From Asterella californica (lineage: Eukaryota; Streptophyta; Marchantiopsida; Marchantiales; Aytoniaceae), in assembly GCA_036924285.1 (NCBI GenBank), contig JAYKYS010000011.1:7626001-7690000 (forward strand): 64,000 bases of DNA. The letters are read 5' to 3'. Each line of letters starts with the position of its first letter. Position 1 is the stretch's first letter. Below, one piece after another: positions 60,101-64,000 of this stretch. A program made the translations under genes and the position numbers. A model generated the notes under the pieces. The model saw only the letters and a list, made by a program, of their open reading frames with translations. It had not been told where the DNA came from and did no database searches.

Positions 60101-60803
60101 TTCTACGTTTTTACATACGGAGCCAATCCGTGTGAGTGAACAAAGAGAAGACAAGACCACATCACGCAGGAACAACTGCAATGAAAGATTTGAGTATCTC
60201 CGCAACATGAGCCAAGTGATCAAAAGATACACGTCACGACCAGCTCGGCCGACATGAACAAAATCTAACCATCGAGACGAAATTGACGCATATGTATCTG
60301 TATCTAAATCATCTCAGAAGTCACATGTATGGCTTTCAAGGTTTACCAGTAGACTACCATCAGATGATCACGATTGCAATGGGAGCATTCAAGCATGAAG
60401 TTGTTCTCATAAATCACAGTCACTAACTACAGTAAGGACATTCAGGCTCTTCCATTACTATAACTCAGGTGGTCGTGCAACGAGGAGAGTGCAAAGCAAG
60501 GTCATAGTAGGGCAGAAAAACCTCATCCCAAGCCTGTGGAAATGACGTGCTGCAGTGCAGCATGTAGTTGTTGTCTGCATGAGCGAAAAGTCTTCCATTG
60601 GTGGAACTTCTTAGAAAGCCTACAGTAACTTGAGCCTGCTTGGTACCGAACATGAAGTTCTTCCTTATCAGCTTCATTATCTTCGCGACCCAGGCCACCT
60701 CGGCTGTAAGAGCAGCTTCCTCTAAAGCCTCACGCTGAAGAACAACGGACATCGGCTTGTCCACCAACATCGCCTTAGGCACGTTCTGTAATGGGTCCTC
60801 CAT
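23270..60803 (-). CDS. Axonemal dynein heavy chain, I1/f inner arm 1-beta type (DNAH2/DHC10-like), complete, 70 exons
   Basis: This is the motor subunit of an inner-arm dynein that slides doublet microtubules in the sperm flagellum, using ATP. I joined 70 exons with matching phases from ATG (60803) to TAA (23270): 13,662 coding bases, 4,553 residues, close to the usual size of this chain (about 4,400-4,500). An in-frame stop precedes the ATG. In order: tail (to about residue 1150), linker (1200-1840), AAA1 with GPAGTGKT (near 1892), AAA2 with GKSGSGKT (2174), AAA3 with GRVGVGKT (2540), AAA4 with GVGGSGRKS (2889), stalk with microtubule-binding tip (3120-3470), AAA5, AAA6 and C-terminal domain. 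The subtype rests on phrases such as [27 protein letters not shown] text and the end [12 protein letters not shown]. No frame break was needed. Oddities: a 17-residue insert option at exon 35, one GC donor (exon 48), a Ser/Thr-rich insert in exon 14. Introns range from 92 to 3,220 bases. Confidence 0.93.
27439..30798 (-). other. Dynein exons 54-61: AAA5 and neighbouring regions
   Basis: Exon limits: 54 30798-30625, 55 30250-30185, 56 29919-29785, 57 29576-29352, 58 29103-28969, 59 28848-28652, 60 28431-28317, 61 27621-27439. Family phrases are [18 protein letters not shown] (exon 54), DPALEPIL (exon 56), [19 protein letters not shown] (exon 57), [13 protein letters not shown] (exon 59) and [12 protein letters not shown] (exon 61). 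Exon 55 is only 66 bases and is easy to miss. Confidence 0.88.
28005..28037. repeat. Perfect 14-bp inverted repeat in dynein intron 60
   Basis: CTGAGTATGATTAT at 28005-28018 pairs exactly with ATAATCATACTCAG at 28024-28037 around a 5-base loop, inside the 695-base AT-rich intron between exons 60 and 61. Confidence 0.8.
30922..33232 (-). other. Dynein exons 48-53: stalk coiled coil and microtubule-binding tip
   Basis: Exon limits: 48 33232-33010, 49 32478-32173, 50 31997-31893, 51 31755-31640, 52 31440-31335, 53 31119-30922. Exon 48 gives the outgoing helix ([19 protein letters not shown]), exons 49-50 the tip domain ([30 protein letters not shown]), and exons 51-53 the returning helix and [13 protein letters not shown]. 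The intron after exon 48 begins with GC rather than GT (AAG/GCAACT), which keeps phase 0 and restores family-like sequence; the next GT lies about 50 bases on. Confidence 0.86.
33450..35453 (-). other. Dynein exons 44-47: AAA4
   Basis: Exon limits: 44 35453-35310, 45 34970-34788, 46 34212-33986, 47 33662-33450. The nucleotide-binding loop is GVGGSGRKS in exon 44, the usual variant form for AAA4. [19 protein letters not shown] in exon 45 is the Walker B region; [10 protein letters not shown] and [12 protein letters not shown] follow in exon 46, and [11 protein letters not shown] in exon 47 leads into the stalk. Confidence 0.9.
35684..38506 (-). other. Dynein exons 38-43: AAA3
   Basis: Exon limits: 38 38506-38330, 39 37963-37853, 40 37566-37390, 41 37191-36982, 42 36481-36347, 43 35899-35684. 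The P-loop is GRVGVGKT in exon 38. The Walker B region FLDDLNMP is in exon 39, followed by [14 protein letters not shown] and [10 protein letters not shown] in exon 40. FNMRDLSK ends exon 41. Exon 43 ends at GMDL, with the next exon continuing VLFKDAMEH. Confidence 0.87.
39071..39104. repeat. (ATT)n microsatellite in dynein intron 36
   Basis: An ATT/TAT trinucleotide run of about 11 units, interrupted once by CTC. Confidence 0.85.
39667..39772. repeat. 55-bp tandem duplication across the exon 35 donor site
   Basis: TACCTGAACTATAGCTCC...CTCACCGGGGCTACTT (39667 on) is repeated as TACCTGAACTTTAGCTCC...CTCACCGGGTCTACTT (39722 on), differing at two positions in the first 51. The second copy covers the last bases of exon 35 and its 5' splice site; the first is a duplicate of that splice site lying in the intron. 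Confidence 0.88.
40756..42499 (-). other. Dynein exons 31-33: AAA1, main ATPase site
   Basis: Exon limits: 31 42499-42309, 32 42023-41639, 33 41115-40756. Exon 31 carries the P-loop [10 protein letters not shown]. Exon 32 carries the Walker B segment CCLDEFNR and the [16 protein letters not shown] block that marks dynein AAA1. Exon 33 continues with DHYDYGLRS. All key residues of the hydrolysis site are present, so the motor is predicted to be active. One change from the common text is CCLDEF where most family members read GCFDEF. Confidence 0.93.
42727..48973 (-). other. Dynein exons 18-30: linker region (DHC_N2)
   Basis: Exon limits: 18 48973-48823, 19 48550-48392, 20 48143-48045, 21 47623-47361, 22 47080-46912, 23 46774-46628, 24 46359-46192, 25 45539-45395, 26 44766-44579, 27 44081-43911, 28 43734-43619, 29 43343-43178, 30 42867-42727. 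The linker swings over the motor ring during the power stroke. Recognisable phrases are RKRHWDKL (exon 22), [16 protein letters not shown] (exon 24), [12 protein letters not shown] (exon 25), [18 protein letters not shown] (exon 26), [10 protein letters not shown] (exon 27) and SSQLRFYW (exon 30). The acceptor of exon 26 and its first codon are the least certain junction here. Confidence 0.85.
45960..46039. repeat. GC-rich foldback in dynein intron 24
   Basis: GCCGCGGCGGTTTTCT at 45960 pairs imperfectly with AGAAAACATCCGCGGC ending at 46014, around CTCCGGAG-like sequence. A second perfect pair follows, GCGGCCAA (46011-46018) with TTGGCCGC (46032-46039). The base composition is far from that of the surrounding intron, suggesting an inserted foldback element. 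Confidence 0.65.
49170..51470 (+). mobile_element. Defective Ty1/copia LTR retrotransposon in dynein intron 17
   Basis: Two diverged direct repeats frame the element: about 49180-49510 and 51028-51425, sharing TCATCCGTAACTAGA, CGTCA, ACTTCTGCGT-like text and GAGAGGATAATTA...CCAAGTTC. The downstream repeat starts TGTTAGAAATC, a usual copia LTR start. Between them, plus-strand fragments read [14 protein letters not shown] (gag zinc knuckle, last Cys missing, about 50185-50230), [13 protein letters not shown] (protease region, about 50393-50431) and [13 protein letters not shown] (pre-integrase region, about 50570). Integrase and reverse transcriptase are absent. It lies antisense to the dynein gene and is removed with the intron. 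The start of the left LTR is uncertain. Confidence 0.78.
51856..51900. repeat. Inverted repeat in dynein intron 17
   Basis: TCATTCTTCCTCAGCACTCT at 51856-51875 pairs with 51881-51900 at 18 of 20 positions around a 5-base loop. It lies outside the copia element, between it and exon 17. Confidence 0.8.
55597..55653. repeat. Near-perfect 23-bp inverted repeat in dynein intron 9
   Basis: GCTACAAAATGGCGGTATGC... at 55597-55619 pairs with 55631-55653 at 22 of 23 positions, loop GTTTTGTTGTT. Further nested pairs flank it (ACCGCCAT with ATGGCGGT; TGCAACAAATTGTTGCA just to the right), giving a compact, multiply palindromic block of about 110 bases. Confidence 0.85.
59832..59893. repeat. Near-perfect 22-bp inverted repeat in dynein intron 1
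   Basis: ACTGATCAGAGTAACTGTAC... at 59832-59853 pairs with 59872-59893 at 21 of 22 positions around an 18-base loop. A second pair, GCGCACAC with GTGTGCGC, follows at about 59918-59951. Confidence 0.82.
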
Positions 60804-63553
60804 TTTCTCGAACTGGCAAAGAAGGTTTGACTACAGACTTCAATGGTGAAAGTACTTCCAGCAATGAGAATACTTCTTCCACTTTTTCTCGAAGCGCTTT
60901 GCGCAGTCTTACGTTTTTCAATCCACAGCTCCTAAATTGTCCCAATCCACTGCGGAGCTGTGAATGTTTGAATTCGTTAGCTTCCGTTCAATTTGTTCAG
61001 GCGCGTACGTCTGTTCCGTACGCATGATAGTTCGTCCGTCTCCTCGGCGCAGGTAGGAACAGAACGCCAATGCGCTCCTCTATGCTGAAAAATTGCGCGA
61101 CATTAAGGGTGCAATGGAAGGAGTCGCTTCAATCTCTACCGTTCTGTAGGACCGTATGTTGTTATGAATTCAAAACCTCATTCAAAACCTTACACACATA
61201 ACTCCGCTACAACTCTGCAACTGCAAAATTTGTCGGTGTATAGTTAAAACCAAACGCATGAATAATTGAGCTGTCGTGTAAAACTGAACCGCGCATGAAA
61301 GGACAAGCATTCGTCGTCGAAAGTTACAAAAAGCGCAAAATCCGTCGGATGAAAAGCGACTCCGCTTGTATCCAAGAATACGTTTTGCATCCGAAGGACC
61401 AAGGAAATGCAAAAAGTATTCTTAATAAGCCCAGAGATTTTAAGAATGCTTAAGCAACAAGAACAGGTCTCGTACTAACAAAATAATAAAGAGACAGTAG
61501 TTTACAGAGAAACAAATCAAGTCAGACACCATCAATGTGAAGGAACGCAATCGGCTAGTCACACTTGAAAATGTATCGCAGCGAAATTCGACTTATCCTC
61601 TCAGTGGGATACTTATACTACTTCGCGGAACCTCCTCCTCTCTAACATTGAGGAGAGTCAATTCAGTTAACTGGTCTATGTTTTGGGTGGAAGGAGGAAG
61701 AACGAGAGAATAAGACTACAAAACTACTGGTTGCGATCATAATTCAAAGCTACTACATTTTACGGGCAGGGAAGCCGTTTCAACGCCCTTCATGCAATCA
61801 GGCTCCATGAGAACAGCGTTGAAGTACTCTAATCTTCTTTCGGCCATGATTTTGTTCCTAAAATGTAAGGTGTTCCCTACAGGAAATTTCTAATACAGGA
61901 ACTATCCTTACCTCACACATGTCCGAGTGACCTGTATGGACCCGTGTGAACGTGGATTCCACTGAGAATGGAGCGCTGAGTTCCAGTGAGGTTCTACGCG
62001 CGTAAATGTGCTGCTCCTTGTAAGCACAAGTTCTATTCCTTCTTCTCACTTCTCTGAGAGGATTGGAAGATTCTTAGAGAAAAATCTCAAACACAATAAC
62101 TGTGAACAACCTTGGCTCCACCGCCGAGATTTTCTTCCTGCAAGCTTGCGGGGATATGAATTATTGTAGGATGACTGTCCTCGGAGAGCAGCATGGACGC
62201 GAACTGCCGCTCCGGAATTTGGTTCCATGAAAAACTGCGGTTCTGACTTAGCACTTTCACAGGTATTCCTCCTCTCCTCGTCCCTTGAGCGTCCACACTG
62301 ATTCATACAACATCCAGACCAGGATTAGGAAGGAAAGAAGGTTTATTGTTAATCTTTCCAAAGCAAAAGAGACATACTCGTCCATCTCTGTCTTTCCTTG
62401 AGTTCGCTAAAGTCACCAATGATGTAAGAAGTGACATTTGGCTGCACTCATCGGATGAAAATGCTTATGTTCGATGCGAAGAGCTCTTTCTCGACCGCGA
62501 CACGCAATGATCGTCTTCACGTTCAACGACCAGATATTCGAAGTTGTACTTGTCTCCAAACCAAACCAAACCAGCTCAAAGCTAGGTAGGCCGACAGTGC
62601 CACGTGGACGTGCTCATAACAAGTTGAACTGTATGATGAAGCAATACATAGGTGGCCCCAAGAACAAATCAACAACTCCAGTATGTACCGCTGAACGTCC
62701 CTCACCCGAAAATACATTACATAACAATGGTATAAGTTACGTGAAACTATATTCCTTAGAAATTCTAGCATAGATGAAAGTAATAAGGAGTATGAAAACA
62801 TTTTCGTTGGTATTTACAGGATATTCACCTCTTCCATCTTCTATGTTCCTCATTTCGTTTCGTTATTAAACAAACAGTTTACGTATATATACACTATGCG
62901 CTAGGTTCCTTTTAAAAAAAAATATTCTCGTCTTTCGAAAAAACGTGGACCGCTTCTTTTGATGAAAAATTTTTCCCAAGACTCTTCCTCGCCAAAATTT
63001 AAGGTATCAGGGTGGTGGCGTTCTTATCAGACTATCATTTCGGCTTATGTGTACCATAAGATGCCTGTCTTTATTTTCCAACCGATTCTGCTGTTCATTT
63101 TTCTGGTTCCAGACGATGACATTTTCGTCACATCTTTCTGTTCCACTCCACTCCCATTTGGACAATACATACATACAAACCATTAACCCATTTGAAGTCG
63201 AGCATTTATATATTTCGTTTGAAACGAAAACGACGAGAAGTACAGTTTTCATAATCATTATTACTACGTTTTCAAGTCAGACAGTACACAGGTGAAAAAC
63301 ATAAAGGTCTAACAACGCCGTTATAAGTCGAGCATGTCATGCTCGATGAGCAAAATACAGTTTCAGAGTGATTTCGTTACCGCATGTACTGCTAGTTACA
63401 CATATAAGCAGTGCCTACTCCTTCCTCCGGTACAATACAAGTACACTCAATCTTCATATCAATTTCTCATTGTCTGGAACGGCATATAAACATATACTGC
63501 TTACTACATTGACATAGTACATCTCCTTACAGACAAATATGTGCCTCAGTGGG
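60804..63553. other. Upstream of the dynein gene; no gene recognised
   Basis: The part next to 60,803 should hold the dynein 5' untranslated region and promoter; no TATA box or flagellar-gene motif stands out. Minus-strand frames at 61858-62049, 62046-62306 and 62087-62296 overlap one another in different frames and have no recognised motif. They could belong to an unrecognised gene or be chance. Confidence 0.45.
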
Positions 63554-63670
63554 CTACTCCTCTCCTCCAAAGATCCCGCCTTCGTGCTCGACCGCCATCG
63601 TCTCCTTACGCAGGTCCTGAGTCCTTACTGACTTCAGTCCTGCTCTCCTGACGTGGCTCTGAGCTCTGTG
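63554..63670 (-). CDS. Possible terminal exon of an unrecognised gene
   Basis: After a possible acceptor (GTTACAG at 63671-63677 read on the minus strand) the frame reads 38 codons to TAG at 63554, ending KETMAVEHEGGIFGGEE. The composition looks protein-like, with an acidic C-terminus, but the polypyrimidine tract is poor and no upstream exon was found in the remaining 330 bases. Family unknown; it may be chance. Confidence 0.2.
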   Translation of the reverse strand, partial: HRAQSHVRRAGLKSVRTQDLRKETMAVEHEGGIFGGEE

Positions 63671-63677
63671 CTGTAAC

Positions 63678-64000
63678 GACCTATGTTACACATAGGAAGT
63701 TTGTCTATTAGTAAGGTGTTTAGTTATAACTAAGTGTTGAGAATTTTTATTGGCTGCCAAAGTACTTTAAGGATGTATCAAGTTAGTCATGACTATCTAA
63801 AAGTTAGTTATGGTTAAACTTAGCTGTACTTTTGGCAGAATTCAGATATTTGCTAAAGAGTGAGCACTACTATCTTGTCATCTTGTCTAAAAGGTAGAAA
63901 GGAGATGGAAAGTATCCCTTATCTCCTTTTTGACTTGATATTAGTGGTTGGATTAAAGTTGTGGACTTTGTGGGCATTAAAAACAAGAAGAGATTTCACA
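63678..64000. other. Right window edge, nothing recognised
   Basis: AT-rich sequence with repeated TTAGTTAT and AAAGTTAG-type phrases; no frame, RNA gene or repeat boundary identified. Confidence 0.4.

Larger units (their letters stand above)
52194..60803 (-). other. Dynein exons 1-17: N-terminal tail (DHC_N1)
   Basis: Exon limits: 1 60803-60522, 2 59689-59573, 3 59227-58982, 4 58535-58379, 5 58286-57976, 6 57859-57587, 7 57013-56795, 8 56528-56391, 9 56003-55758, 10 55204-55061, 11 54784-54662, 12 54265-54176, 13 53977-53471, 14 53293-53015, 15 52892-52747, 16 52615-52537, 17 52294-52194. The tail binds the partner heavy chain and intermediate chains. Family phrases are [15 protein letters not shown] (exon 3), [12 protein letters not shown] (exon 4), [14 protein letters not shown] (exon 5) and [11 protein letters not shown] (exon 11). 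Exon 14 carries an unusual Ser/Thr/Lys-rich, probably unfolded stretch (about residues 980-1035 of the product). Confidence 0.85.

Overview
The window looks like nuclear DNA of a land plant that makes swimming sperm (bryophyte, lycophyte or fern grade). Three observations point there: a plant-type interstitial telomere array (CCCTAAA)n near 12.9 kb; the end of a gene of the plant At4g22758-like family at the left edge; and a complete axonemal dynein heavy chain gene, a class that flowering plants lack. The species cannot be named from sequence alone.

Layout. 1-1026 (minus): 5' part of an At4g22758-like gene, cut by the window edge. About 1.1-23 kb: AT-rich and gene-poor, filled with repeats. 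These include four copies of a dispersed family with two hairpins, two copies of one tRNA-derived SINE family and one of another, tandem duplications, a string of tiny palindromes, and a decayed L1-type LINE (about 10.2-16 kb, minus) into which a SINE next to telomeric repeats has been inserted. 23,270-60,803 (minus): one dynein heavy chain gene. I could join 70 exons with consistent reading phase and splice sites into an open reading frame of 13,662 bases (4,553 residues). Its sequence order and motifs fit the I1/f inner-arm 1-beta chain (DNAH2 of animals, DHC10 of Chlamydomonas). Its largest intron (17, 3.2 kb) holds a defective Ty1/copia element in the opposite orientation. 60.8-64 kb: upstream DNA without a recognised gene, apart from one possible terminal exon near 63.6 kb.

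The dynein product would work with the 1-alpha heavy chain and intermediate chains of the I1 complex to bend the sperm axoneme. The At4g22758-like gene has no visible link to it. The most unusual material is non-coding: the dispersed double-hairpin family whose stems change sequence while keeping their pairing, and a set of unrelated, nearly perfect short inverted repeats scattered through the intergenic DNA and dynein introns.

Exon limits were worked out by hand from reading frame, splice sites and remembered family order, without any alignment program, so individual junctions may be a few bases off.
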